64,000 nucleotides of DNA from Zonotrichia leucophrys gambelii (lineage: Eukaryota > Chordata > Aves > Passeriformes > Passerellidae): assembly GCF_028769735.1 (NCBI RefSeq), contig NC_088170.1:61785585-61849584 (forward strand), written 5' to 3'. The position numbers were made by a program, and so were the translations under genes. Under the pieces are notes generated by a model. That model saw nothing but the letters and a program-made list of their open reading frames with translations, was not told the origin of the DNA and made no database searches. Positions 12,270-27,000 of this stretch are shown one piece after another. How positions within the stretch are numbered: position 1 is the stretch's first letter; the number at the start of each line of letters is the position of its first letter.

Positions 12270-14935
12270 AAATCCCAGCATTTGCCACAAAAAGAACTAG
12301 AACTATAAAAACAAGAGAAAAGAATCTTAATAATGTGGAAGAAGTCTAAATTTCAGTACTAGAGTATAAGTCATAAATTTGGAGACTGTAATAGGAGAAT
12401 AGTCACTCTGGTTATGTGGTGAGATGATGTATCCTCTGTGAAAGGTATTTTAATCTGGCTGTAGTACATGATATCTTCTTTTTTCTGTAAAAGATGATAA
12501 ATCAACAAGATTATTCTTTTGAATAATGTATCTTTCATCCAATGAACCTAATAATCTTATATTCTCCTTCTCAGCCTTACTGCACTACTTGAGTTCAGGC
12601 TGCTGATCCAAAAGTAACCAGTGCAGTCACAGCCTACTCTTAATGCTTAGTAATTTCATTGCCATGTCTTTTCTGTGGGGTTATGCACTGATAAAGAAAT
12701 GTATTCATAACACATCTTTGCGTTGGCAAATATGCCATCTGTAATAAAAAATGCTGGCTGAACTGTTTAGAGTTTATTTAATCTTAGGTTCCTGGTATCA
12801 GCATTCCTGCAAGGGCTGACTTCCAAACTATGGATGCTCAACTTATCCTACTATCAAATTTATTTCAAGATGTTTCCTTACTAGAAAGCAGAATGCACTA
12901 ACAATTTGTCATAAAAATAGTAATTAACTATTCATCTTGAATTATTGTGAAAATCTAGTATTAAAAATATAACATGAATTCCTTTTAAATGAGCTTTTAT
13001 ATGACAGTTTTGTGCAGAACCCCACAGTTTGTTATGCTTCCTTTAAAACAGAGGTTTATAGTGGAAATAGGGACGCCCTATGTACAGCCCTGAAAAATGA
13101 CTTACAATCATAGAAATTCACTGAATTTACTGAAATCTCTCCTTTATTCTACAGAATGTTCTTTTCAGGAAATTGGAGACTGTGATATTGTCATTACCAC
13201 TTCTCTAAGTTTACTACTACCTACTCCTTTCTTCAGTCCTTCTGAATGTGAGCTCTGTTTACTCCACTGCATTTCAAAATGGCTTTATTTCTCATAATAT
13301 CTCCTCTGTTGAAGCACTTGAAAATATTAATACCCTTTTGATATTTGTCATAATGTGTTGCTTAATAAGAATACTAAAACTCCTTGAATAAATTGCTGGA
13401 AGCTAGGGATATTCAGTCTCTGTTAGGCTTTATTAAATCCATGCAATATAAAGGTAAGAAACTCTTCATTAGCTTTCTACTGTCTACTCCCCTGAATTAT
13501 GAATACTGATCAATAAATTTCTACAAGTCTAATGTACTTTATCTGAAGCATTTAAAATAATTTGCTATAGTTATTCAATTTACATAATGAACTTAGATAT
13601 ACCCAAGTGGCCTTCATTTTAAGAGAGATCAAAATTAATGATATTTAACCACTACAGCTCCTATGACAGCAAAATAATGGATCAATACAGCTAAGCATAT
13701 GGTAATTGACTTACAGTTGCGATGTTTCCTAGAATTAATGAGGGAAATTGGTATTATTGGTCCTATTTGCAGAAGAAAAAAATCCAATTCCGTAGGTGTG
13801 TGGCAATGGGGGAACCTCCAGCACTACTGCAAAGGTAGACGGCGAATATTTGCAATAATACAAGAAACTCAAGAGTACAAAATGGGGAATGTTCCACTGG
13901 TCTTCTGTTTTTATGGTAACAAGAATAGAATTTTAAGTGCCTTTTTCTAATAGTTTAATATAGTGTTATATAAAGCTTCTAAAACAACAAAATAAAGTCC
14001 CAGCTATTCAGTTGCAGTATTTTTTTCCATTTTTTTCTGAAATTACTTACTCTCCTTTTCTTTGTTTCATGCTCTCAAGAAGAACTTTAATCATTGACAT
14101 CTATACTTTTCCCATTCCTTTAAGATATTTTCTAGAAATCTAGAACTTCAAAAATCAAATTTTATAAAGGAAACAACAATTGTATCATCCTTAAAAGAAA
14201 AATATTTAAATTTTACTTATTAGTGCATTCCTAATATTGCAAATATATACTAATAATTTAATATTCTTTAAAAATGTTTGGAGGTGTCACAATCATCTTT
14301 TTAATATTAGTTGTATAAAAATAACAAGAGTTAGCAGAAACTTGTAGGTAAAGCATTTTATACTGTAGATTTTAGATGGCTTTACAGCTAAGGAAAGAGT
14401 ATTTTATTGTTTTGATCTTTTAAACATCTTTTATTAGACGATATTATGATTTCTAAACTCTTTGTAGGTAATTCCATACTCAATAATTCATAATAATACA
14501 AGTAGGCATTCTTATTTCTAGGTTACAGAATGGTTGTGTGTGTGCTCATGGCCCTCCTGATTATTTCTATTTCTCGGTGTTGAGTAGCCCCACCAAGAAT
14601 GACAAAGAAAACCTTTGTTGCCAGGTACTGCTGTTCTCTGTGGCATAATCTATTCTTTGGTGCTTTCACTTGAAGCTTTGCTGATCACGAAGAGAGATTC
14701 TCAGCCCAAAACCTACTTTTTCTGGGGCAGCTGAAGATCTTCTGAACAGAGATTTGCCCATTGGCAGTGCTATGGCTCTTACCTCTGACCCAAGAAAATA
14801 AAATAATTAATTGGCATGTATTCATACCGTATCTTCAACACAGACTAAACAAGTGTATGTATCCTGTGCAGAGTTATAATTTATCCCGGTCTGTATTTAA
14901 TACAAATAGGTAACACCTAGTAGATATCTTGATAT
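12270..14935. other. Unique AT-rich sequence
   Basis: I see no repeat family or gene. Open frames at 13097-13297 and 13699-13950 are featureless. Confidence 0.55.
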
Positions 14936-15100
14936 GTCATCTAGTCTGACTTTGGCAAGGCTGTTCCAAAGAGCATTGCTCAAGTCCAGCCTTGTATACT
15001 TCAGTAACAGAAGTTCAGCAACTTTCCTAGGTCAACTATTCCAATGTTTAACTATTTTTCTATTAGAAAATAATTCATTAATTTATTTAATCTCAGTCCC
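14936..15100 (-). mobile_element. Ancient CR1-like LINE 3' fragment
   Basis: On the plus strand the order 'ATCTAGTCTGAC', 'CTAGGTCAACTATTCC', 'AGAAAATAATTCATTAA' matches the order of blocks in the reverse complement of old CR1/L3-type 3' ends. It is much more diverged than the other CR1 copies here, so it probably predates them. The family assignment is tentative. Confidence 0.5.
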
Positions 15101-18100
15101 CTTTCATATGTCCTCACACCTTTGACACATTCTCAGGGTGGGGATACCAGTTGACTAATCTTCATTTATTTGTAGTATTACATTCAATCCACCTTTTCAT
15201 TACACTAAATTGTTCTTTCAGCATTTACAGATTTTTTCCTTTGGACTAAAGTATATCATTGTTCAATGAAACTGTGACTGTGGTTCAATTTAAGAGCTGT
15301 GCAACACTAAAGCTACTTGAACATGCAAAAGTGCTACAGAGAGCAAAGATCAAGGAAATCTACTGCTTTGGAATTCTCCCAAATGAACTCTCCAGATATT
15401 TTTTCTGCTGTTAATACCTGAATTTTAAATGCACAATCTGCATATCAGGCTTTGCACTGCTATATTCATTCCAGATATAGATACTGCATTGGTGGCAGTG
15501 GCAGTTCTTCTATTGCTGCATTTATTATCTTCATATTTCCATCCCAGGAATATCCTTGAGACATAACTCCTAGAACTGGTTTCAGGCTGATGCCTGGTAA
15601 CTAGTGTCAGATTGCTGGTTTGTGCTGCTTGGGTTTACTTCCCAAGTCCTCATTTCTCATTTTAAAATATGAGTACTTGCTGCCTCTTGGTTTAGTCATG
15701 TTTGTTTTGATATTAATGGCAGTGAATCATCATGGGGCAGGTACCTCATGACACCCCCATTAGCAGCACACTTACACAGATATCCCTAATTGTTACTGGT
15801 TTTATGTTCTTATCACTGTATGACAACTATTAAATTCTGTAGAATTCTGCATTTCCTTTTGCAGTGGACACTACCCATGAAAAAAATTTGCATTTAGAAA
15901 GGTTTGTGGCCGGCTTTCCAAAGAAGCCTGCATAGTTTCTCCTACTCAGTGTGGTTGCTTTCCTGACTGAATTGGAGTGTCCTTAGCACAGAATTCCTCC
16001 CTTTTATTTTTACTTTTGGACTGATATGTCCTGAAATTATTTAACACAGTGCACTTGATAGAAATCCTCCCAAACATGGGCTTATGCCACTAGGATACTA
16101 CTAAGAAGGGTTTTGTTGGTTTTTTTTTAAAGCCAGCTTCTTTTAACCAAACAAAACTTGGGCTTGATTCATGTATTATGAATCCCCACTGGGTTATGCT
16201 GTTTTCATGACTAATTTCTCTCTCTAACCACAGCTTTACAGCCTATGACCTTACAACAGCAAGCTGGCTGTAAGAAAACATGGGCTTGTTGTGCTGGTTA
16301 TGCCTTTGCTCATGTTCCAGGTCCCCTGTGGCTTGTTAACTCTCCACACACATTCTACTTCAATTCTACTTCAATTGCCTCCAGGCCAACTGCTGCTGTT
16401 GAATTGCCAGGGATCAGGAAAGTACCATGTCTCTACTGGACACTTCAGGTTAAATATAAAAGAAATCATTCTAATTTATGTTAAAATCGATTTAGATTCT
16501 TCTCAGTGTCACTGTATGAAACAGCATTATCTAAAGGAGAGCAAAATATTATTTTAGGTCTTTTGTAGTCTCATACACAAACTGCAAATCTACTGCCAAT
16601 TATATTGTTTTGATATCAAGTTATACTAATGACAGGGAACAGATGCCACAATGAGAGATCCAATAGAAAAGAACTGGTATCACATGATCCATTAGAACTT
16701 TATCAACTAAAAGTTGCTAAATATGTATTCACATTCAATTGTAAAAAAAGTTTTTTTGTTGTCACCTCACTGGAAGCAGTTAACTATATTGTCAAAACCT
16801 CTAGGTCCAATGAATCCTGTGTGATACCTGACTTTAAGAGAAAAATACCTGGCTACCATTCAAACATAAGCAATAACATTTTTGATAAAGCTTCCTCTAA
16901 TCCTAAATTTGGCTTCCTTGTGCTGCACAGTTGCAGAAATGCGAGTCTTACCTTTATAATAAAACAGAAGCACCTGATCTGAAAGAAATATGTGAGAATA
17001 ATTGTATGGTGGAGGCAAACTGCTGTTACATAAGCACACATATGTAAGGATACATAAATACATATATATATATCTACACATACATATTTTTTCTATTTGT
17101 GGTTGTTGTCTGAATGTACCACTGTATGGAACGGACTAGGTAGTGTGAATTTTTATTTAATTTATCAAAGTCATATAATCTGTTAATATTTCTTAGACAG
17201 GTGTATTTCTGGAAAGCAGATTTAAATGAAGAAGAAATAGCATGAGCAATTTAGTAGTTGAAGCCTTTGTGCACTCATGTTGCATCTCTGACCTACAACG
17301 ATGTTGGGGCATGACATACTTTAAGTAAGTCATCAAATTGAAATCAAGCACCTTTGATCATTAAAAAACCACATTGCACTGCTTGCAGGAGTACATAAGA
17401 TGTTAAACTTGGCTTCTGCACAAACTTTAAATCAGGCAATTTAAAACTGTTGGGGTAATTCAGATGGGGTAATATTCCTTATTATTTCTGTATCCACAGG
17501 CTTGTTAAAGGGAATTTTTCTTCACTTCTCTCTTCTACTGTAACGTGTACTATTGCTGGCAGGAACTTAGTATCTTCTCCCATATTCCCACAATACCTTA
17601 AAAACACGCATATTTGGACTCAATTTATATGGAAGGCCTTTGAAATGAGATTAAAATCCTATTTTTATGTAGTACACAAATTTACACATTGATTTTCTAA
17701 GGACATCAATAAGATGCATTGAAAACAAATGTTTAATTAAAAATAAAACTCAGATTCAGGTAGCCTATATTAGATGTTCAGAATAATATCTCATCTCAGT
17801 AGGATTAATCTGGGCATAAAATTTATTCAGTATGGATCTCTGTTCTGTCTGCTGGTTGTGCAGAATGAATCAATGCTTATATCTCTTTTTTCTTTATATA
17901 TATATATATCTGATTTTTGAGTTTAAGGTTCTCAGTCAGGAGATTTCAGCAGAATACTGAAACTGTTATAATTGGAAAATGGCAGAAAACACTCCAACAT
18001 GGTAACTGATGTGGGCTATCCTCTTTAAGATGCAGAGTACCTGAACAAAACCTTTATAGTGCGACCCTTCTTTCATAATTCAGAATTACTCTGAGGTCTT

Positions 18101-19226
18101 TCCTCAGAGTATCTCTTTCCAGACACCTGAAGAAGGAAGTACCATTTGTGTGTCTTGGTGAAATGGGTCACCCCCTTGGGTTGAGGGGGGTCTGGATCTT
18201 GTTTCCTCCTACAGGAACCCAATCTGGAAAAATCTTAATATCTGGAACCACACCTAAGGCTTGTCCCATCCAATGGTTGTACCTCTGGGGAGGAGAAACA
18301 GAATCATGTCTCAAAATGAGAATATCAGCCCCTTTCACTGTGTACCACTAAATGTGAAAGTGTACCTTGTATCTTTATGGTGCTTCTATTCCATGTAAAT
18401 CCCAATACAGATGGAATCTAGGGGGTCTGAATCTTTATGATTTTCTAACTGATAGACTTAAATATTTTCTCATTGTGTCATATGCTACAAAAGCAGTGTA
18501 TGTGACACTTCATTTGTTAATGCATATTTAAAGAAATGAACATTCTTACTGAGAATTCTATGGCTTAACTTCTCACTCTGGTATACAAAATGTAAGGCAT
18601 ATTCGTGATACACTTGGTTGTTAATAAAAATGACTGATAGGAAAGTTTGAGTTTAAACCAGTAAATATTTCAGTATTCATCAACCCAGGATGAATAAGTG
18701 AAGCAATTATGAAGATTTTTAGCAAACAAGCAAAATGTTAATTGTGTTACTCAGGCACTGAGTGACTTGTTGCAAGCATCTGTATTGAATTAGAGAACCA
18801 TATTGAGTTTTAACACTATCAATATTAAATGTTGTCTTCCAGGCCATTGAAATATTACACTTTTCCAGTTTGAGCTCAAGCAACCCTTTGTTAAATTTCA
18901 CTGCAGGAAGCTATTCTCTAATCACTCATCAAGACAGGACCTTCTAAAGTATAAGTACTAATTTTAGGTGCAACTGTAGTTTCAGCTTTTGTTATCCATA
19001 CTTGGCTTAATTTCTTTAAAGCAATAAGTGTAACTGTTAGATGTGGGGAAAATTATGTTAACACTATAATGTAAAAATGATGTTTTCTTGATAAAGAATA
19101 CAGTATGTGCTATATTGATGGAACTAGTGAGATTATAAAATAGCCATGCTTAGTAGCACTGCAGTAATTTAATTCCCTAATTTGCCAGACTAAATGCTAG
19201 GATATCCTTATCTTTTTATTTCTCCC
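15101..19226. other. Unique AT-rich sequence
   Basis: No supported gene. It contains a 13-bp direct duplication (ATTCTACTTCA units near 16351-16376), short TA runs near 17061-17072 and 17897-17909, and featureless frames of 60-117 codons on both strands. The 117-codon frame at 16629-16982 has no domain I recognise. Confidence 0.5.
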
Positions 19227-19328
19227 TTTTTTTTTTTTTGTCATCTTTTTTTTTTTTTTCTAGTATGGCTTGGCAGGTTTTTTGTTTGGGTTTTTTTTTG
19301 TTATTTTTTGTTTTGTTTTGTTTTGTTT
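19227..19328. repeat. T-rich low-complexity patch with (TTTTG)n
   Basis: Two runs of 13-14 T (19227-19239, 19246-19259) are followed by T-rich sequence and a short (TTTTG)n array at about 19305-19328. It could be the reverse complement of an A-rich tail, but no body of a retroposed sequence is evident next to it. Confidence 0.85.
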
Positions 19329-22300
19329 CACTTAACATTAAGCAAAATGATGTGAGTGACCCTGATAACAAATTTGAATTTGTTACACCTAACACAGAAA
19401 AAAAGAAGAGGAGGCAGTAAAAGACAGATGTAGAACATGACTGAAAGGTTGATATGGGAAATGCAAACTAAAGAAACACTAAGAGTAGGGGCCAGGTTGA
19501 TGGGTTGGACACAAAGATTAAAAGTATGACCTGAAAAATGTAAAACAAACGGTAAAAATTTTGAACATGTTTTGGGCTGTGTAATTTTTTTCTAGGCAGA
19601 TAGTAGAGCCCTGTGTGTCACTGACTAGGAAAAAATATATAAGGAAAATTTTCAAAAGAAATAGCACTTCTTAGCAGAGATGTGCCCTGAATCATCTGAT
19701 ATCTTTGAATACAATTGCTAGAACTACGATGTTCATTTATCAGAAATCATCTTCCATTGCAATTAGGCACTACCTTTACACTGAAGATAACCAGAATCCA
19801 TTACTAAAATATATTTCTCATCTTTTGGGTTTTTTTAGAAATACCTTCTTAGAAAAATCTCACAATATTATTCAACATGTTAAAATGAGAATAAAAGACA
19901 TTCCCTTTTACTTTTGAGAAAGTTATGACAGGCTTGTGAACAATCTTCATGGAGAAAATGAAGCTCAATTTGCTGCATATAGTCTGTCTCAGGGAACACC
20001 TTTTTCAGTCTATTTGTTAAGTTTGTGTTTCATCTGAAAAATAGTACATTCAGGCATAGATCATCTGCCTCATCTCATCATACCTCTGATGCAGCATTGA
20101 AGTAAGGAGTAATTTTAAAGGATATCTCCTATTTTAGGACAGCTGCAATACTTCCTGTGATCTGGATTTTACTTTTTACAGTGAATTCAGATACTAGCAA
20201 CACTGAAAACATAAGACCCTTAGGGCCTTTTCTATATTTTCTAATATTTGTGGTACTTTACCCACTATGTATGGTGTTTAAACTATTTACACCACACCAT
20301 ACCACATTATCACTCAGCAGGTAGAAGGATGCAATCATATTTCTGTAGCCTTCTGCTTAGTGTGAGGTATGGCTGAAAAGCAAACAAGTTGTAATGTCAG
20401 AAAATCAAAGAAAATCAAAGGTCAAGGCTGCAGAGAGAGAAGTCTGTGGCCTCAATATAAATTGATGGATCTACACCAAAATGTGTCACTCAGGGTCACC
20501 CACAAGAACAAGAGACTGGGGGCTATTGTTCAACAACAACTAGCTTGGATAATATTGCAAGAGTGGTCAAGTGTATGGAAAACTGCTTTGAGTAATGTAA
20601 TTTCATAGATTTAATTTTTTAATCCTTAAAAATAAGGAAAGTAAAAGAAAAGTTAAGAAAATGACTTCTTGAGAGAAACAATTATTCCCATCTATAGCCA
20701 TATACATACATAAAACATACTGACAAATTAAACCAGTTATGCCCTTTCCCCTTGCAGCAACTGGTCCAAGGCAAAGGTAAGCTTTTGGAGTGGATTTATT
20801 CTGAGTTTTATCCTCACTGATAATTCCTATAAATCATTGATCTGAGCAAGAAATAAAAAATGTCACTCCTCAGTCATAGCTCATTTTCCTGAAAGATATA
20901 ATACATTTTGGATATGTAATAGATTATGTATGTTCCATATCAGAAGCTTAAAGAAAAAAAAGCCCTAACAAAGCCACAAGTGAGTTGTATATATTACCTA
21001 TTTCTCATGCATAGCTAATGCCATTTTGGAGTCTTCTGCTGAGGCAGCTGCTGAGACAGCTGGTTCCTTCTCCTTCCCATGATAATAGCTCACTCACACT
21101 TTGGGATTGTCAAACCTTTGCAGATAGGACACCCAATTTAAGTTGCTCTGCTCCTGTTATCACTTCTCTCATTGCTCCCAATGACAGGGCCTGCCCTGAC
21201 CCCTATTTCAGCTCTGCTAACATGTTTTATTCCTTCAGTTTATTCCTTAGTAAAATTATGGCAAACATTCTGAGGCTTATGCAGTAACCTTCAATTTATG
21301 AGAGACTAACAAACAGCCTCTCCTGTTGTCTCTCTGTAGAAATATCTAATACAAAATTTTCAGCCTTCTGGACCTTTTTTGTTTTCATTTTTTGTCATAC
21401 CAATGCTAGAAACTATTGCTCTGTTCATGTTGGCCACCACCCAGACATAACCTGCAGTTATGTGATTTAGATCCATCTGCTATTCCAATGTAAAAATGTT
21501 TTCAATTCTGTCTATGATCACTGTGATAACAACCAGTCTCCCACAATAAAACAATATATGTAAAATAAGCATGTCTCAGTATGCTCCATTGGCCCCATCT
21601 TTCACCTCCCTGATTTTGAATCTGAGATTTACTTCAGAATTTTAGTTATTTAATTCTGTAATTATCAAGTTTCTGGCAATGTGTGCATGTGTTACTAAAA
21701 TATCACAATAGACTGAGAAAATATTTCAAAATCATAATTTACCATTTTATACCCCATCATATGTTATCAATTTCACTGCTACCTACAGTATGGCCTGACT
21801 GAATAATCATATTCCAACATGTTTCTGTTGGAAAGATCTATAGCTAGGAGTTATAATTAAATTATGGTTAAAAATGTAAAATAAAAAATTTATATTTACT
21901 AGAAGTTTAATATAGCACTTAGGTTTCTTTCAGTGACATATGTTCATTAGATCAGAACTGCTATTCTGTTTCTTCACTCTGATCCATTTTAATTTTCATC
22001 TTCTGGTAACCTAATTTAGAAACATAACCTCACAAAGACTTAGAAACAAACTTCAAAGAAAAAGGAAGACTGCTACAAGTGAGTTTTAAAATGTTACGAG
22101 CATCTGGATTTTCATGTTGTAGAAACAGACGGGATATTGATCAGATTTTTTTCAGAGCGGGCAGCACCTGCAGCCTACAGGGGATAGATAATACACTCCA
22201 GCTCCTGTGGGAGACACCCTGTAGACTGTTCCCAGTCTCAAGATGTAATTCTAGTAATCTCTATCAAAAGAAAGGTTGATTTCTTTTTTTTTTTTTTACG

Positions 22301-23689
22301 TCTTGGAAATTAATCCAGTCACAGATGGGCCTGATCCAGCAGCAGTAGAAATCAGTTGGAAGGCTCTCACTGATGTCAGTAAGTTTTGTACTTGACAGTA
22401 ATTAGAATATTGTGCATCTTTCCATGAAACAAGTCAGTAGTACAATGGAAAGATGGAAAGTTAATTGTACACTTGAAATTGCAGCATGTGGCTGAATTTT
22501 AAATTCTGTGCTGCACCCTCAGCAAAATCCTGAGACACTTCACTTTAATTAATTATTTTCCACCATGTTGCTTCAATATTCTGCAAAGAACATTTTGTAT
22601 TTTGTTTTCAAAGACTATCTAACTTGAGAGAGAACTATCATAAACAGCAACACAAATAAATATAAACACAGGAATAGTCAGTGGTATTTTGAGTCTGCTA
22701 TAGGCATTCCTTGTTTGTGATTGCTATTTATTCATTTGTATAATTGTTTATTTTATCCAACTATGATTTCATGAGCTGTGCATATGAGCTCTATAGGCAG
22801 GTAAGCCATGTGAAACTGTCTGATATCTTCCTGCCTATCTGGAGTAAATTACTGTGCAGTAACACTGAATACTGTATGCTATGACCCTTGAAATGTGAAT
22901 CTCTGGCAGTATACTTTATATTCTCTCCAGAGCATTTACAGAGGCATGTAAATACAGTTCTTGGTGTATGTATTGTGCATTACTTAGGCAAGACACTTCA
23001 TATCACAAAAATTGAAAAATATAAAGTGAAGCTGATGCAAAATGTACTCAGTATTGCTATTAATGGACAGAATAAATGGGTTTAAAAATGCCATGTCTAA
23101 GCAAATGGTACAGCATAAGTGAAATAGTCATGTGTGTGAGAAGCAGTGACACCGAAGGCACTTGGAGGATTAAAAGCTGAGAGGACCTGGTTTAACACGG
23201 AATTAAAACAATTACACACTGACTTAATCAATTGCAAACTGATGGTGAATTCAGGAAAGCCTCTAATAATATTGTTCTGAAAAGGGGGATAGCTATACCC
23301 TTTGCCCCTCAGCAACAGTGACATACTTAGAATTAATATTCTGGAGTTACCATTGCTTACTTAAAGTGCAGGAAAAGTTGAAATTCACACTATTCCACAA
23401 AAGTGAGTAACATCAATTTTCACATTTGTCACATTTATTTGTTTTTTCAAATGAGGGTCACTCAAATTACATGACTAGGCCCATTGTGAAGCTTAAAAGG
23501 GTGGTAGAGGTAGAAACAGAATTGAGGTTTCTAGTTCACAAGTTTTAGAGCAGGTTAGTAAATTGTATCACAAGGCAAATCTTAGTTACTCAAACCTTTG
23601 CTGACATTCACAGTGGGAATACTTTATCCTGCTGTAAACAACAAATGTGCTCCTGCCCATTCTGCCATGCAGCCAATGGTACTTTAACT
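19329..23689. other. Unique AT-rich sequence
   Basis: I recognise nothing but AT-rich unique sequence with a T-run near 22283-22298. Open frames at 20369-20608, 21018-21287 and 22079-22279 carry no recognisable motif. Confidence 0.5.
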
Positions 23690-24020
23690 CAAGAACTCCC
23701 TCAGTTTTCCCCCTCTGCATGGGAGGAAAAGCCTATCCATCCAGGCGTTCCCTTAACGACAAGCTGAGTGCCAAGGTGTGTTTTCCAGGGTAGCACTATG
23801 TATGTAAGGGGTCAGGAGAGAGCAGCTATGTGCTCTGGCTCCCCTCTCAGAAGGGCTGCCAGCTGTCTCCCAGCATAATGTGCACATTGAGGCAGCTGGA
23901 CAAAGTATTCCATAAACATATGGGAACAACACGTGTGTTGTTACAGGTCACTTGGTGACTCACGCTGTGGAACGCCTTTCAATTCCTCGTGCCCTGGAGA
24001 AAAGTCTGTGGTGGCTCCCC
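23690..24020. other. Higher-GC block of unknown nature
   Basis: This block is visibly richer in G and C than its surroundings and carries scattered CpG. It contains an inverted repeat at 23925-23942 (arms AACAACAC and GTGTTGTT, 2-nt spacer) with an embedded CACGTG E-box. I cannot assign it to a repeat family, and it has no long open frame. A decayed LTR or a regulatory element are both possible. Confidence 0.4.
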
Positions 24021-27000
24021 CTGGGAAATTACCTGATAGGCAAGGCTTCAGCTATGCCTTAATTCAATATTTAGCAGCATGTTGAGGAAGTGGATAAGTC
24101 TGGCAAAAAAAAGTTATCAAACAAAAGAACTGGGTGCCACGTGTAACAAGAGATGAAAGAATAGCTTTGGCCTCTGAGCTGTACTTCTGGAAAATAAACT
24201 TTGGATGTAAAGTATTTTTGCTTTCTTTTTTAACACAGTTTTATTCAGTTTGAAAGTTCTTCTACACTGCCATTCAACTGGCATTTTAGAAAATACTATA
24301 GCCAAATAAATTCCTGCAATTCAATTTATTGAAAATATTTTATTTTTAATTCTGGCCAAATAGTAAGAAAATAACTTTCTTATATTCCTTTCTAAAATAT
24401 GCCACTAATTTCCCTCTAACAACCTATTACCCATCTTAGAATTGTGATACCATCTAGTGATATGGTGTCCTTTTATCAACAAATTTTTGGAAATTCATTC
24501 ATAGAGAATGAATACCTGATATTTTGTCTGAATCATGCTCTTCATTCTCTCTTGTTTCAGGAAGAGTCTGAAGCAGGTTGAGAAAGAATCAATATCCCAC
24601 TCACACAAAATTTTTGGAAGATCTCAACTGCTCAGAGATCATAATTGCACACTTCATGTACAATAAAGTGCATATGAGTTATTTTATTTCATGCAATCTA
24701 AAAAATACTTAACATACCACTCTGAAAAGGAATGGGGATGCCTGTGTAAGAAAAAATAAAAAATGAGGCATCATAAATTGCCACTGCCTTTAATGTGGGC
24801 TTTTTCTAATTAAAGTGCAAAAAGCAAAATATTTATTATATTATTTTCTAATTTCTGTTTTCTAATGCATATTTTTATTTTATTTCCATTTCACATTTTT
24901 TCCCAGACACTTTTTCCCAGAGATTGTTAGTATGCTTGTATTGAGTAGGTGGCAAGATAATTTTCTCCCTTGAGAATACTTAATTTACAGTAATTATTTT
25001 TGCTTGGTTCCTTGTTTGGTTTTGGTTTTTTTTCTTTGTTGGTTGTTGATTCTGTCAGTTCTTTATCCTGAACTCAGCTTTATACAATATTGTGCATTTC
25101 TAATTTTACAAGTGTTTATTATTTCCATTAGTGTACTGTAAATTTTTTAGGGAAATAAACAATACATACTGAAACAAATCTGTTCCCAACTCTGTAACTT
25201 CTCACGCATACATTTTCCCTTGTATGTGCAAGTCATTACAATAAGCTCAGCTCATTTAATCATAAACCTAATTAAATACAGGAGTACTTGAAAGATTAGT
25301 ACCTTACCCAGAATCCCTCATGTCTGACCAATTTGGGTGCAATTGTTTTCTTTGGGAAGAAGAGGGTTTTGTTAACATTTCATTTGGCTGAAGAATTTAG
25401 AAATAAATCCAAAGAATAATCTGAGAGGAGCAGACAGGTGAGGTAATGCATCTGCAGGGAAAGAGTGCGTTTCAGGCAATGCGACCCCAAGTTCATCTTC
25501 ATTAGATCTAGAAACTAGATGACACTTTTTTAGTTGATTTGAAACTTATTTATGTTTGTAAATTGGGGGTTACCACTCCTTGCCTACCCTCTGATACAGG
25601 AGCTGTGTTTCCTGCCCCATCCCTTTCTCTTTTTCTAGGCTATCAGTAATGGAAGCTCTGTTGGTTGCTAACACGATACCCCAGCACACCGAGAACCTTG
25701 TGCTGTGGACTGACAGCCAATATGAGCATAATAACTTTTTAATGGCTAAACACACATGCAAGCAGCAGGTTCCCTGCTCTTGGATAATTATATTTCACAG
25801 CCAGATCTAGATCCTGACTCTTTTTTTCCAGGTTACCTTCTCAGTGAGTAGCTGACTTTCAGTTGTCCGTTCAGTGAGAGGAGCTTTAGGAAAGAAAAGA
25901 GACTTGAAAAAATGTTTACAGAACTTTTTCTACACCTGGCATCAGGCATTCAGTCGTCTGTGAAATATACTTGTTTGCTATTGCCTTTCAGAAAAATCCT
26001 TTAAAATTAAAAAATGCTACCTTTGACCTACAAATGTGATGAGAAAAACAAGAAGACAAATAACAGCTAAACCAGTGTTCAAATGATGATGAACTATATA
26101 AACCCTTTAGTTAAAATGGGGACATATAATTGGAATCATTTTCTTTGGTTTCAGATCAAGACTGAATCAATAAATCCTCCCTTTAAAGTCAAAAGTTCTG
26201 TACCATATCCAAGTTTTTCATCTTCAGTTTTGATTCATTAAAAACAGAAATGAGGCTATAAACATTCTTGAAATAAAGAAACCAATAATTGGATTTTTTT
26301 CTCTTTTTCAATGAGTTCTGGAGCATTGCCTTCACCATCTATTTGAAAGGTCTGCTAACACAACACATAAAAATGACTGCTTATTTTTAAATGCCTTATT
26401 TTTTTTTTTTTTTGTTGTGGTGGTTGTCCTTAATATTATTTCTAAGTATATACATTCAGAATCTCTGTCCCTGAGATACATGTGACTTTGATTTCCCAAA
26501 GTAAATAAAAAAGTTTGCAATTAGTTGTAAGAAGGACTAGTACTGTGCTGTACTAGTACTAAGTACTGTTTTCTAGGTCTGTTCTATGGCTTCCAGTCAA
26601 ACAATTTCCATATCCAATTAAAGTTACATCTTCTTTCAATATGAGTTCAAAGATAAATAAAATCACCAAAACCAAAACAAAAATCCAACAAAACAGCAAC
26701 AGCAAAAAGAAAGAAGAATTAAAGCTACCATGAGAAAAAGAAAAAAAAAACACTTTCTGCTCAAATAGGCTATGAAAATTATCTCCAGTTGTATATTGAA
26801 ATTAAGAATGCTGGAGTTCCACTGTGACTGCTGTTGGTTTAACAGTGGAGTATCTGCACTTATTTAAGCATTTTTTTATGTTAGACCAAATCGAAAGTCC
26901 ACAAAACCAAGCAGAAATGTGTTGTGTGTTCAATTTGCTTTGAACTATGCCAATGTAATTAAAGAAAGGTCTAAAACCTCATCAACAATAATTTCTTTGT

